In this document: piece after piece, positions 35,145 through 44,700 of the stretch
Layout of the letters: every line of letters starts with the position of its first letter
How positions within the stretch are numbered: position 1 is the stretch's first letter
Source of the DNA: Alopecurus myosuroides
Lineage: Eukaryota > Streptophyta > Magnoliopsida > Poales > Poaceae
Direction of reading: 5' to 3'
Assembly: GCA_028641055.1 (NCBI GenBank)
Contig: CM054061.1
Coordinates: forward strand, 29,313,523-29,377,522
Length of the DNA: 64,000 nucleotides
Notes under the pieces: generated by a model
The model's database searches: none
Told to the model about the DNA's origin: nothing
Seen by the model: the letters and a program-made list of their open reading frames with translations, nothing else
Program-made: the position numbers and the translations under genes

Positions 35145-36100
35145 TTGCGTTCTCATCATGATTGACAGTTTCTCCAAGTTCGATCAATTTATTCCACTTC
35201 GTCGCCCTTCCACTGCTGAAACTGTTGCTAAATCATACATGAATTTATCATACAAGCTTGATGGGATGCCATTGTCGATTATCTCATACCGGGACCATAT
35301 CTTTACCAGCAAGTTCTAGACTGAACTTTTCAAGATGACTGATACACAATTGCGTGTGAGTACATCTTATCATCTTCAAACAAAAAGGCAAACTGAGAGA
35401 GTCAACCAGTCGGTTGGATGTTTCTTGTGGTGTTTCATTCACGCACACCTATCTCGTTGAGCCAAGTGGTCATCTCTCTATGAGTTTTGGTACAGCAAAA
35501 AATTTCATTCTTCATTGGGAAAAAATCCATTTCAAGTGATGTATGGTCGATATCACCGTCAGTTTGGTCTTGCACCAGTAGATTCTATTGCATCACTAAT
35601 CTTGAGGGTGGCCAATTGTGCCTTTCTTCAGGCCTCTGTCCAGCAACTCATGTTTAGAGAAAACAGCGTATGAAACACCAGGACGGAAAAACATGTCAGA
35701 CCACTCCTTTTCTTTGGGTGATCATGTTTATCTAAAGGTTAAACCATATATGCAGCCATATCTTGCCACTCGATCAAACCAGAAGCTCCCCTTCCATTAT
35801 TATGGCTCATATGCTATACTGAAGTGAGTTGGATCATTGGCTTACCGTCTAGACCAGCAAAATCCATCAAGTTATTCATGTATCTCAATTGAAGTTGTCG
35901 CTTGGTCCTATCCTACAGGTACAACCATACATTCGTCTACCTAACATGCCTTTCCAGGTTCTGTTAAGATTATCCAACAGTGTGTCTCTCAACGGGGTTC
36001 CTCCTACAACATCCAAGTTCTCGTGCAAGGAGTGGTTTGGCTAGCGGGAAGATTTTGACACCATCAAGCAACATTTAGCTTGCAGGCCGAGACATCCTAA
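35145..36100 (+). pseudogene. Decayed Ty3/Gypsy integrase and C-terminal domain
   Basis: Plus-frame fragments match the Gypsy integrase core and C-terminus: LIMIDSFSKF near 35157, a degenerate SDRD-like segment (YRDHIFTSKF), TSYHLQTKRQTERVNQ, then HSSLGKNPFQVMYGR and, after a frameshift, FSLGDHVYLKVKPYMQP with ATRSNQKLPFHYYGSYAILK, the region before a chromodomain. Several in-frame stops and frameshifts. It likely belonged with the RNase H remnant at 13945-14165; about 200 residues between them are missing. Confidence 0.75.
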
Positions 36101-36104
36101 CTTA

Positions 36105-38100
36105 GAGCAAACCCAACGCCCCCTCCCCCCCCCCCAATCGGACCAGTTTTGGTCCGCTTTTGGTCCGTTTGGGGTGGAACGTGGACCAAAATACGGACGC
36201 GCAAGGGGGTTTTCTGCCCCCATCCCAACGGCCCCCCAAATCAAGACCAAATGGGCATTTTTTTCCCTTGTTTAGGTCATATTTCTATAAAATAGCTCCA
36301 TATACAACCAAATCATTTCAATGGATATAAATAGTTGTACACCAAAATAGACATGATTGTTCGATATAGTTTATGCAATGCAATGTAATGAAATAAATTT
36401 ATATAGAGATAATCTGGTACTGATTTCCAGACGAGGCCCCAAACATGTTGAACCAAATCATCTTGTAGAGCGCGGTGTGTTGCTTGATCATAGATCTCGT
36501 GCACCACATGCATGTACTGCTGGTACGTTTCTAGTCCGGGCAATGTCGCTACCAATTCACCCTGAAATTCCCACCCTTGGTCGAAGATCCTGACATCACG
36601 CTCATCTTCAACTATCATGTTGTGCATTATGACACAAGCAGTCGTCACCTCACATTGCGTCTTGTTATTCCATGATCTAGTAGGGTGTCGAACAATAGCC
36701 CACCAAGATTGGAGCACACGAATGCTCGTTCCACATCCTTTCTAAATGCCTCTTGTATCTCTGTTGCGGGGTCGCGGATTGTCTTCACAAATGTAGACCA
36801 CGGGAATAGATGCCTCCGGAAAGATAGTAGCCCTTGGTGTATGGGTGGCCATTCACCTGATAGCCGTCCACTAGAGAATTCCCCTCGGCAAGCCTATCAA
36901 ACACATGAGAACATTGAAGCACATTAATGTTGCCGAAGAAAGAATGTCAAATCCAGAGATCCTGAGACGCCACGGCTTTAAGAATGACTGTGCAGTTTTG
37001 GAAGTGCCCCTTGTACTGCCACTGCCAAGTAAATGGAAAGTTCTTCCACTCCCAGTACATGCAATCTACGGTGCCCAACATCTCAGGGAAGCCTTTTACC
37101 TCGTTGATCGACAATAGACGTTGAGTGTCTTCAACAGTTGGCTCCCTTGAGTACTCTTTGCCAAACATCCAAACCACTGCTTTGCAGAAATTGAGCATAG
37201 ACTTAATGCAAGTGGCGACACTAATACGCAAGTACTCATCGACAAGATTTTCTACTACACCATAAACAAGCATTCGAATAGCTGAAGTACATATCTGATA
37301 CGAGGAGAAGCCAAGCTTACCCGCGGCATCAGTCTTGCACTCAAACTAATCGTTGTATTCCTTAATGCCATCAAGAATACACTCAAACGAAGGATTTGAC
37401 ATCGGAATCCGACAAAAAAAAATGAATAGGGTAAGTTGGATTGTAGGGATGTAAACAATCATCCCATAGTTTCTCATGGTCTCCTTCTCTATTCCGGTTC
37501 AAAGGTGGAGCATGCCCCGGGACTGAGCCTTGGTAATTCATGCATGCCATGTGTATCTTTGGTATAGTGGTGGATGAGGGCTGCCACATCCACATAGATT
37601 TTAGTATCATCGTCCGACGAATCATCCGAATTATCGATGAAAGTCTTGAAAAAAAATTGGTCTGGATCACCCATCTACAAAAGAATTTTCAACAACGACT
37701 ACCGAGGGACAAGCAAACGTGAGTTGCAAAGAATGCAAGTGCGTTGTTGTACCTTGCTTCAGCTCGACAAACGGCCGTACACGTGGTGGGCAGGTCGTTA
37801 CGTCGGCGAGGTAGTCATTGCCACCTCTTACTACTCAGTTGAATAGGAGATGGCGCGCGGTGAGAGGTGGCCGCACGGGGAAAGTCGGACAATGGCCGTA
37901 GGAGGGGAGGGATGCGAGCTCGACGGCCGACAATATAGTTCGATGGCCAACAGCACGGACGACGACGCAGGCACGTCGAAGGGAAGAGGTGCGAGCTCGA
38001 TATGTGCATGTTTAGTCGAATGTTGGCCTCCTTTGTCTAAATCCCGATCCGCCGACCAAACGAATGAAATTGTCTAATTTTGAGGCTGTTGGGTCTGCTC
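36105..38100 (-). mobile_element. PIF/Harbinger DNA transposon (defective)
   Basis: 1996 bp with terminal inverted repeats GAGCAAACCCAAC (left) and GAGCAGACCCAAC (right, reverse complement) and the diagnostic TTA target duplication (36102-36104 and 38101-38103). It encodes a broken Harbinger transposase on the minus strand. It inserted in the tail of the old Gypsy pseudogene. Confidence 0.9.
36313..37674 (-). pseudogene. Harbinger-type transposase (DDE superfamily), frameshifted
   Basis: Would catalyse cut-and-paste transposition. Fragments in order on the minus strand: GDPDQFFFKTFIDNSDDSSDD (37674), LNRNREGDHEKLWDD in another frame, then LVYGVVENLVDEYLR, ISVATCIKSMLNFCKAV, STINEVKGFPEML-like segment with GTVDCMYWEWKNFPF, HSFFG, INVLQ, NGHPYTKGYYL, and ACVIMHNMIVEDERD near 36640. 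This is the plant HARBI1/ALP1-like order. Frame changes occur near 37490, 37270, 36950 and 36720, and the GSHND motif carrying a catalytic Asp between HSFFG and INVLQ is deleted. Not active. No Myb-like partner gene was seen. Confidence 0.85.
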
Positions 38101-38103
38101 TTA

Positions 38104-38693
38104 TTCCATTTGGGTTTCGAGGAAACCAAATAGCCTTTCCACATCAACGTGACCGATTGAGAGTTTCAAAGAAAAAAAAACGTGGCCGATTGATGGCCAC
38201 AAAGGTGTCACGCTAAAGCCTGCTACTCCTGTTGTCGGTCATGCAGAGACAGCTTTCGGTCGCTTTATGTTTCTGGAAGCCGAAATCATGATTCCGTTTT
38301 CACCAAAGCCGGCGGAACAATATATTCCGAAGATGACTATAGTATTTTTGTAACGTTCTGAAAATGACTAGTTTCGCTCATTATTTGTGACATTACTCAG
38401 TTAGTACAAATATAAAATATACTTTCTCCCATCCATAAAAATGTCCCTCACTTAGTATCAGTGGCTCCAGGATTTAGTGGCTGGATATTCATTGTACACA
38501 TTATTTTTCTCTAAATTTAATATATGAATAAAAAACTACGGCAATAGCGATTTTTTGATACATCTTACCATAATAATTATACCGAAACAAATTTCCAATC
38601 AAATAAGAATACATCAGTACCTTTGATTAATAAATTGATGGGTTTTATCAATTTATTTGCTTTTGAAGCATTGTCACATAATATAAGAGCATC
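38104..38693. other. Old flanking DNA, mostly unassigned
   Basis: Continues the decayed Gypsy tail for an uncertain distance, then AT-rich sequence. 'ctttctcccatccataaaaatgtc' (about 38421) resembles one end of a Stowaway-type MITE, but I found no matching second end. Confidence 0.4.
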
Positions 38694-39849
38694 TTCAACG
38701 GTCGCACTAAGGCCCCGTTTTTTGCCAGTTTAAAAAATAACCTGCTCCCTAAGCCGTTTGGCTTATTACTCGAGGCTTTTAGTTTAGTTATGATATAACT
38801 AGTTTAGAAGTCTCGCGCAATAAGCTAACGGGCTTATGGGAGAAGCTAAGGAGAGGACGGCTTACCTCATAAGTTCGCAAAAGAACTGGACCTAAATCGC
38901 CGCACGCTAAAAACACTTCTACAACGCCGCTTTAGGTTGTTTAGCATGTGTCGCCTGCTGCATCATTTTTAAGCGCTCAATTATGTAGCACGCGATCGGC
39001 AGCGCTTTACTGGGTGCTCTAAAATAGGGCGCACGTGAAGCATCACAAATATCAAACAACATAAATATACAAAAGAAGAAGATCAAACACACTAGAATGG
39101 GCGCGGTTACGGCGCCGGAGTAGGTGGCGGAATGGAATGGGCGTCGGCAGACGCGAGCGGAGTTTCAGCTGGGCGGTTGGCTCTTCGCGCGGACGTTGGA
39201 CTATTGTCGCGCGCTTTTCCCCGCACTGAGAATTACTAGCAAAATGCCCGTGCGTTGCAACGGGAATAAAAAACCAGTTTTTGGACGAAAATGTGAACAC
39301 AACCCACATTTTGACCCCAAAACCAATGGACCCGCATTATCTTAGAATTGTTCTGCCTTTTCATCTAATCTTTAATGTGCATTTTTTCTGATTCTTTTAT
39401 TCTTTTGGATATTTTGCTAAACTATATTAATCTATTTATTTCTCTCTGTCCCTCATATTTTATTTAAATAGGCCGCAGAATAGGAAATAATTTACTGAAA
39501 CGCCAACCAAAAATTTCTCACAAGCAACATGTATACAAAAATTATAAATCTAGTTTCATTCTTATAATATGTATTTCTCTTTAATACAAAAAAAGAGTAT
39601 CGGGTGTTTCATATGGCTGGTACAAATAAACCATCCAGCTTTGAACTATTAGAAGTCGATATAGCTTGAAAGTTCAGACATATAAACATTGTCTTGAGCT
39701 AAACTGCTTTGCAGGTGAACTATTATATTCATTGGAAGGACGGAATAACTGAGAAAGATGTAACCGAACAAAGACGGCAGAGCCACCAATGTTATCGTTA
39801 ACAATTATCTTCTCGCCAGAGAGATCCGATTCTTTGTCGAGACTGGCTT

Positions 39850-40195
39850 CCGGAAGCTTTTGGCTTTCCCCTTCAATTCTTTGTCACAAGGAGACCACTT
39901 AAAATATGCATTAGAGCACCAGTAAACTGGAAGCTGAGCTTAGGAAATATTGCAGGGAGAGCACCATTTTCATCATAATTAGCATCCCCGGGCCTTGGGG
40001 ACAAGTCCCGAACAGTTGCTAGGGCTGGAATTTTCAGGCCATGAATTATACAGATGATGGCATTGGATATTTGGATCCGTTGCTGAATCATTACTACGTC
40101 TGCTTAGTCGTTGCCAGTACACTAAGAAATCAGTTAAGAGGAATGTTGATGCGCAGCTCACAATAAGCGAGAAGGGGCTGGGGCGTGTCAAAATT
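39850..40195 (-). pseudogene. Possible captured sequence in the Helitron, unidentified
   Basis: Unlike the AT-rich Helitron body, this stretch has a more balanced base composition and a 72-codon open frame (MIQQRIQISN...) on the minus strand. I do not recognise the protein. It may be a captured exon or chance. Confidence 0.25.
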
Positions 40196-40457
40196 CAATA
40201 GAACAGCGAGCACCGGCCAGGCCAACAATCCCTTTTAATCAGAGAAGAGTCGCCAGAACGCATTCTTAGACAAGCATATTGGAAGGAAGATGTCTTCCTG
40301 GACAAAACACGGCAGGATAAAACACGCCGCACCATGAACACGCGGAGATGAGACGTCTCCTTCGAGCATTTTCTCGAACACTTTCCGATCTCCCTTGACC
40401 GGTAGGACGTAAGACAGTGGATCGACGACTGGGATGATTCAGGGCCGAGCTCCTTGC

Positions 40458-40969
40458 TCGTAACATCCCAGCGATGTCTAGGATGTCCGTTCCTCGCCGG
40501 CATTTGTGACTGGCACGTTTTTTTTTTTTTTTGAACAAAGGGTGGCCCGAAGGGCCTAGCTGCATTAATACCGTCGGTGGGGGTACAAAGTGAGGAGGGA
40601 AGAAGGAAAAAAAGAAATTACAAAACAGCCCTCCGAATTAACAAGGAACACCCTCAAACGAGTTACAGAAACTCGATCGAGTCCCTGATCTCCGCCACCG
40701 CGATGAGGAGACGAACTCCGGCCATCTCTTCCGCCACCGGGGACAAAACCACTTGGGGAAGAAGCGATGTGGGACGCCGGCTCGAATCCTCTGCAAGACC
40801 TCTCTTCAGGAGGTTGAACGAGCGCCTGAGGCGCAAGGAGCGGCTGCCTTCTCAGCCTTCGATCACGGCGGCCGACCATGGCCGCCCTTTCGCAAAGCAC
40901 GCCGGCGTCTCGTAACATCCCAGCCATGTCAAGGATGTCCGTTCCTCGCCGGCATTTGTGCCTGGCATG
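40458..40969 (-). repeat. Poly(A)-tailed retro-insertion bounded by about 60-bp direct repeats
   Basis: The plus strand shows a T15 run (about 40518) then 'gaacaaagggtggcccgaag', i.e. on the minus strand a segment ending in GGGCCACCC-TTTGTTC and poly(A), like a grass LINE 3' end. The bases before it (40458-40516, cgtaacatcccagcgatgtc...) repeat after it (40911-40968) with about four mismatches. This resembles an unusually long target duplication, or a retro-insertion placed in a tandem duplication; 'ctttcgcaaagca' near 40887 and 40981 favours the latter. Confidence 0.45.
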
Positions 40970-41568
40970 ATGCGGTGCTCTTTCGCAAAGCAAGCCGCCG
41001 TCGTGGCCCCTCCGGCTACCACCTCCGTGGTGGATGCACAACTCGACAGAGTATGAAGTGGAAGCACCAGGATTGAGGTCCGACAGCGAGCTGCATGTTG
41101 CCGTTGAAGTACACGCGGAGAGTTGCTGCCGCGCATGCTGAGGAGCACAAGGAGGAAGCGGAGGTCGGGGTAGCCCTCGCCCAACTCTCCACATCGGCGA
41201 GCTGGCGGAATTTCTCGGCCTAGACGCGGACTGCACCGCGGCACGTACTCCGACCAGCCCAGCTGCGTGATCGTCCCCGAGGAGATGGAGATCTTATACG
41301 TCAGCTCCTTTGTAGGAAATAGATCGAGACTTGCAGATCCTTTCGGACTCAGAAGGAAGGCCGCGCGTTGGAGCCAGACTCCGATGGAGGAGACGCCAGT
41401 GGTGAGCTTGCGGGCTGCGGCGGCGTAGCGGAGCAAGCAGGGGAATCGAACGGTGGCCGTCATATCACGGTGGGACTTGTTTTCCCAGTGGGAGACTATC
41501 GGACTACGGGTTAATTTGAGAAATTTGTAGGGACCAATTGCAAAACTGCCCCGACGTACGACGGTCAC
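40970..41568 (-). pseudogene. Gene fragment inside the Helitron, unidentified
   Basis: GC-rich minus-strand coding-like sequence. One frame reads LTYKISISSGTITQLGWSEYV (41300-41240); a frame change then gives EKFRQLADVESWARATP and TLRVYFNGNMQLAVGPQSW. The codon texture looks like a real grass exon with frame breaks, as expected for a Helitron-captured fragment. I cannot name the parent gene. Confidence 0.4.
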
Positions 41569-41586
41569 CTCAAACGCTATTATATA

Positions 41587-41679
41587 CTCCTCCGTTCAGA
41601 TTTACTTGACGCGGAGGTATAGCTAGGATAGCACAAATCGAATATACAACTCAAGTCAAGTAAAACCGAACAGAGGGAG
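41587..41679. mobile_element. Stowaway-type MITE (93 bp)
   Basis: Terminal inverted repeats CTCCTCCGTTCAGATTTACTTG (22 nt, left) and the right end, reading CTCCCTCTGTTCGGTTTTAC on the reverse strand, with TA on both sides (41585-41586 and 41680-41681). Size, CTCCCTC-like ends and TA duplication are diagnostic for Tc1/Mariner Stowaway MITEs. It sits immediately inside the Helitron 5' end. Confidence 0.85.
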
Positions 41680-41803
41680 TAGTAGAGATTTACCGTGCAC
41701 ACGATTTTAAGGCTTTTGTCGAAAAGAAAATAGGTTCCCCGCGCTAATATAGCGTATTTTCTAGCACGGGCGCGTTATAGCGCGTCCGTTGAAGATGTTC
41801 TAA

Positions 41804-42431
41804 ATATTCCACTACGGTACTACTTGTAGATCCACTCTTTTTTCCATCTATAGTACAAGCCAACAAGGGGAAAATTCAGAAAATTAAAAACTTCATGCCA
41901 ATCTTCTACTAGTATTACGCTAGTATATAATGGCTGGACAAAACAAATCAAGAAATAGAAAAAATCAATCGACACGGTGGCTGGTGCATGCTCCAAGTTC
42001 TCTGCCGCGCCGCCGTTGTGTCTGTAGCTATGATGCATGGTCGAGAGAGGAACAAAGGATTCATGTTTGTCCGCTAGCAAGGGAAGAAAACAGCCAGGAA
42101 CGTGTGCTTCTGTGCCTTTTTTTGAAACGGAAAATCCAGCCTCTGCATGTGTGCTTCTGTGCCTGCGCGCGCTGTGTGGCCTGAGAGCTCGATCTGTGCC
42201 CTTGGCTGTGAGCTGGGCGTACCTGTATGTATTTTGTTTTCCCCAGAATCATGGGTATCCACGTGAATACACATGAATACACATGTCGTCGCCCATGCTT
42301 AGTATAAAGTTTGTATACTAATTAACTTAATATAAATAAGCGACAATTTTTATGGATCATAGTATAAAAAATCGGCAGAAACGAGGTGCAGCACGAACAA
42401 AGATAGGGTGTAAGAGTGGACAAATCTAGTT
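41804..42431. other. Gene-flanking DNA, unassigned
   Basis: Downstream of the CASP-like gene. No element ends or ORFs I can support. Confidence 0.4.
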
Positions 42432-42531
42432 AGCCCACTTCTGTCCACTTAATTATAGGTAGGAGTAGTTTAATTTGTGACATCAATTCATCCAATTTGT
42501 TCATCTATAATTAAGTGGATAAAAGTGGGCT
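42432..42531. repeat. Fold-back (inverted repeat) downstream of the CASP-like gene
   Basis: Arms AGCCCACTTCTGTCCACTTA... (42432-42458) and its near-perfect complement (42505-42531; 25 of 27 bases pair) around a 46-bp loop. RNA from here would form a long hairpin. It may be a small MITE, but target duplications are unclear. Confidence 0.6.
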
Positions 42532-42673
42532 TATAGACCTAAACAAAGATAGTACTTATAATCGCGTGTATCATACTAGCTATTCCCAAACTTTGAACTA
42601 AAACGAAAAGACTAAACAAAAACCTGTACACTAAACGTACGTGCCCTGACACGAATGCATGGAGATGAGTGTA

Positions 42674-43315
42674 TTAGCCTAGGACGGGCGGCACGTTGAA
42701 GGGAAGCGGCACGCCCTTGGCGACGCCGGCGAGCGTCACAGCAGCACAGGCAGCGAGCGAGAGGATCTTGGCCTGCATGACCTGGCCGGCGAAGCGACCG
42801 CAGGAGCCGATCTGGTCGCCGTAGATCTCGGAGGCCGTGTACGTTGCCACCATCGCCGAGTAGAGCAGAGCCGGGACGAGCAGGTCTACCAGCACGAGCA
42901 GAATCTCGGCGGCGCTGACCCCCGCCTCCTCCTCCTCCTCCTCCAACTCCGTCATCGTCTTGTCGTCGTCTGCTGGAGCGGCGGCAGCGGCGACGGATAT
43001 GTTCAGATGCAGGTAGACGGCCACGGCCTCGAGGATGGCGGCGGTGATGCTGCAGCCGACGAGGAGCACGAAGGCGCGAAAGCGGGTGTAGGTGAAGGTG
43101 ACGACGGCTTCGGTGGAGCGCGGGGTGCACTCGCTGGAGGCGGCCATGACGGTGGCGGAGGCGAGGGCGAGCATGGTGGTGCAGAGGCGGAGGATGAGGG
43201 CCAGCGCCGCGGACCCGTTGGGCGGCGGTGGCGGCGGAGGGTCATCGTCCCGGTGGTGGTACCGGGAAAATGGCGACCACCGAGAATGAGGCCCCTCTTG
43301 CCTGTGCTGCATCAT
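42674..43315 (-). CDS. CASP-like membrane protein (CASPL, DUF588)
   Basis: Predicted four-helix plasma-membrane protein of the Casparian-strip membrane-domain-like family; family members form membrane scaffolds, though the role of most CASPLs is unknown. 213 aa from the ATG at 43315. An in-frame ATG at 43381 exists, but the TATA box (43391-43399) is only about 10 bp from it, so it would lie upstream of transcription. Seen: a Pro-rich cytosolic N-terminus, TM1 ALALILRLCTTMLALASAT with the family Arg (R43), TM2 AFVLLVGCSITAAILEAVAVYL, an acidic E-run loop, TM3 ILLVLVDLLVPALLYSAMVATYTA with the family Asp (D144), TM4 AKILSLAACAAVTLAGVAKG. Length is normal. No intron is needed. It is the only clear host gene here. 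Confidence 0.85.
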   Translation of the reverse strand: MMQHRQEGPHSRWSPFSRYHHRDDDPPPPPPPNGSAALALILRLCTTMLALASATVMAASSECTPRSTEAVVTFTYTRFRAFVLLVGCSITAAILEAVAVYLHLNISVAAAAAPADDDKTMTELEEEEEEAGVSAAEILLVLVDLLVPALLYSAMVATYTASEIYGDQIGSCGRFAGQVMQAKILSLAACAAVTLAGVAKGVPLPFNVPPVLG

Positions 43316-43390
43316 CGTCGATGGATCGAGACGGCAAGGCCGCGGAAACGAAGAAGAGATGTTGATTTGCCTCGGCGGCATACAATCTCT

Positions 43391-43399
43391 ATTTATATA
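43391..43399 (-). promoter_or_regulatory. TATA box of the CASP-like gene
   Basis: Minus-strand TATATAAAT, placing the transcription start near 43367 and giving a leader of about 50 nt to the ATG at 43315. Upstream, 'gtgcatgcatgcatgg' (43409-43424) contains overlapping CATGCA (RY-type) motifs. Confidence 0.65.
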
Positions 43400-43510
43400 T
43401 CACCTCCGTGCATGCATGCATGGCAGGTTGGCTGCAATACGGAATGCTGGCAAAAATCATGGATTTCTTGTGGAGGTTTTCTCTCCATTTTTCCTGTAAA
43501 ATCATGGATT

Positions 43511-43694
43511 TCTTTCCATTTTTTGTGCATGCAGCTTTTGGACGCTATCGCTGGGCGATTTCTTTCCATTTTTTGTGCATGCAGCTTTTGGACGCTATCG
43601 CCGGGCGATATCTTTCCATTTTTTGGGCATGCAACATTTGGACGCTATCGCTGGGCGATTTCTTCCCATTTTTTGTGCATGCACCATTTGGAAA
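43511..43694. repeat. 50-bp promoter minisatellite (about 3.6 copies)
   Basis: Units start at 43511, 43561, 43611 and 43661, each beginning TCTTTCCATTTTTT(T/G)G(T/G)GCATGCA and, in the first three, ending GGACGCTATCGC(T/C)GGGCGA. They lie about 145-330 bp upstream of the CASP-like transcription start. Every unit carries GCATGC(A), the RY-like core. Confidence 0.9.
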
Positions 43695-43699
43695 CGGAA

Positions 43700-44510
43700 C
43701 AAGGCGACTCGAGAAGCTTGCTCGAGCGAACCAAACCACTTATAATTTAAATTATGAGGAACTGAGTAGAGAGAAAGATCAAAGTGTTAATCGGGCAATC
43801 TAGCTTACGGTGACCATGGGCAAGATGAAAAGTCCGAATTTTTTTTTTTGAGTGGTCACCGGGGGGGAAAAGTCCGATATGATGTTTCCAGTTTCCGTAA
43901 GCTATTTTTTTTGGTAAATTTCCTATGTATATACATCCAAAATTATTAATATGTTCAAGAAACCAGAATGAATTAAGCAAATAAGGAAACATAGGAACGC
44001 AGACAAGACAGAAATTTTACAGGAGCCAATAGGTACCGATGCAAGATTCACCCTTGATTCGTGTCCATAGTGAATCCTCTATGAATAGTCTATGAACAGT
44101 GCATGTTTTGTCCGGGGCACGGATCTTAGGGCATGAATCAACGGTGGATCCCGCTCCGGTGCCCACCTGTTCCTGTAAAAAACCATTGGCCGGAATGCGG
44201 AGTAGAAAAGAAAGGAGAGAGAACCGGGAGTCAAAGGTTGCATGTGCATTGGCCCCACCGATTGTCCTATGTGCATGTGTATTATGCACATAATTACTCT
44301 CTCCGTTATGAAATATATGTCTTCCATCTATCTATATATATATATAGGCACTAAAATATGTCTAAATACATACATATTTGGATAAATAGAAGTCATGTAT
44401 AGGTAGTAGGAGAGAAGATGCGCATGGGTCGAATTTCACCGTCCCCACGTCACCCATGAAGGAGCAATACTGTGCTTCTGTCCGACCCAGTAAGAGGGAA
44501 TCATCCATCA
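43700..44510. other. Intergenic DNA with a possible decayed Stowaway-like sequence
   Basis: No supported gene. Around 44296-44400 'ctctctccgttatgaaatatatgtctt' and an internal AT-rich repeat resemble a Stowaway-type MITE, but the right end is not clear. A short (TA)n run lies at about 44335-44346. Confidence 0.35.
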
Positions 44511-44514
44511 ATCA

Positions 44515-44700
44515 TTACAGATCCATCAGATCCGAGGAAGACTCTATGTCACCACCATGACAAGCTCAAGAGTTTGAAGATCGTTGGTTTCTCATCTTCG
44601 AGTTGAGCTAACATGTCGAATTCTTGAGAGTACAACGTCACTTGAGTATCTTATGCTAGACACCACAAATGGACATAGTCCACCCAGATGCTCTTCTGTC
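44515..44700 (-). repeat. LINE-related fragment
   Basis: Matches about 57085-57262 over roughly 170 bp ('cagatccgaggaaga', 'caagctcaagag', 'ttcttgagagtacaacgtc'), i.e. the coding-flank part of LINE 1 below. Short, diverged copy. Confidence 0.55.

Larger units (their letters stand above)
39236..41688 (-). mobile_element. Helitron carrying gene fragments
   Basis: On the minus strand the 3' end reads CCCGT-TGCAACGC-ACGGG (hairpin), CATTTTG, CTAG, followed by host T (plus-strand A at 39235). This matches the grass Helitron 3' consensus YCGTNRYAAHGCACGKRYAHNNNNCTAG at every fixed base. The 5' end is TCTCTACTA at 41688 downward, matching the TCTMTAYTA start, preceded by host A. It inserted between A and T as Helitrons do. 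No Rep/helicase is present (2453 bp), so it is non-autonomous. GC-rich gene-like fragments lie at 40195-41568. A Stowaway MITE sits next to the 5' terminus. Confidence 0.75.
38697..41800. mobile_element. Tourist/Harbinger-type non-autonomous element, split by a Helitron
   Basis: Terminal inverted repeats GAGCATCTTCAACGG (38697) and, as reverse complement at the right, GAACATCTTCAACGG (ending 41800), flanked by TAA on both sides (38694-38696 and 41801-41803). Three-base TWA duplications and a GAGCATCTxCAAC terminus fit PIF/Harbinger MITEs. Outside the Helitron only about 650 bp belong to it and no coding sequence remains. Confidence 0.75.

Noticed and set aside
38400..38520. A second Stowaway MITE
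   Set aside because: Only one end-like sequence; no inverted partner or TA duplication found.
43511..43694. CRISPR-like array
   Set aside because: Contiguous 50-bp tandem units without spacers in a plant genome; it is a minisatellite.
42612..43750. Alternative frames over the CASP-like gene, including 172 aa (minus) and 247 aa (plus)
   Set aside because: Arg/His-rich or low-complexity shadows; only the 42674-43315 frame has four hydrophobic helices and the family residues.
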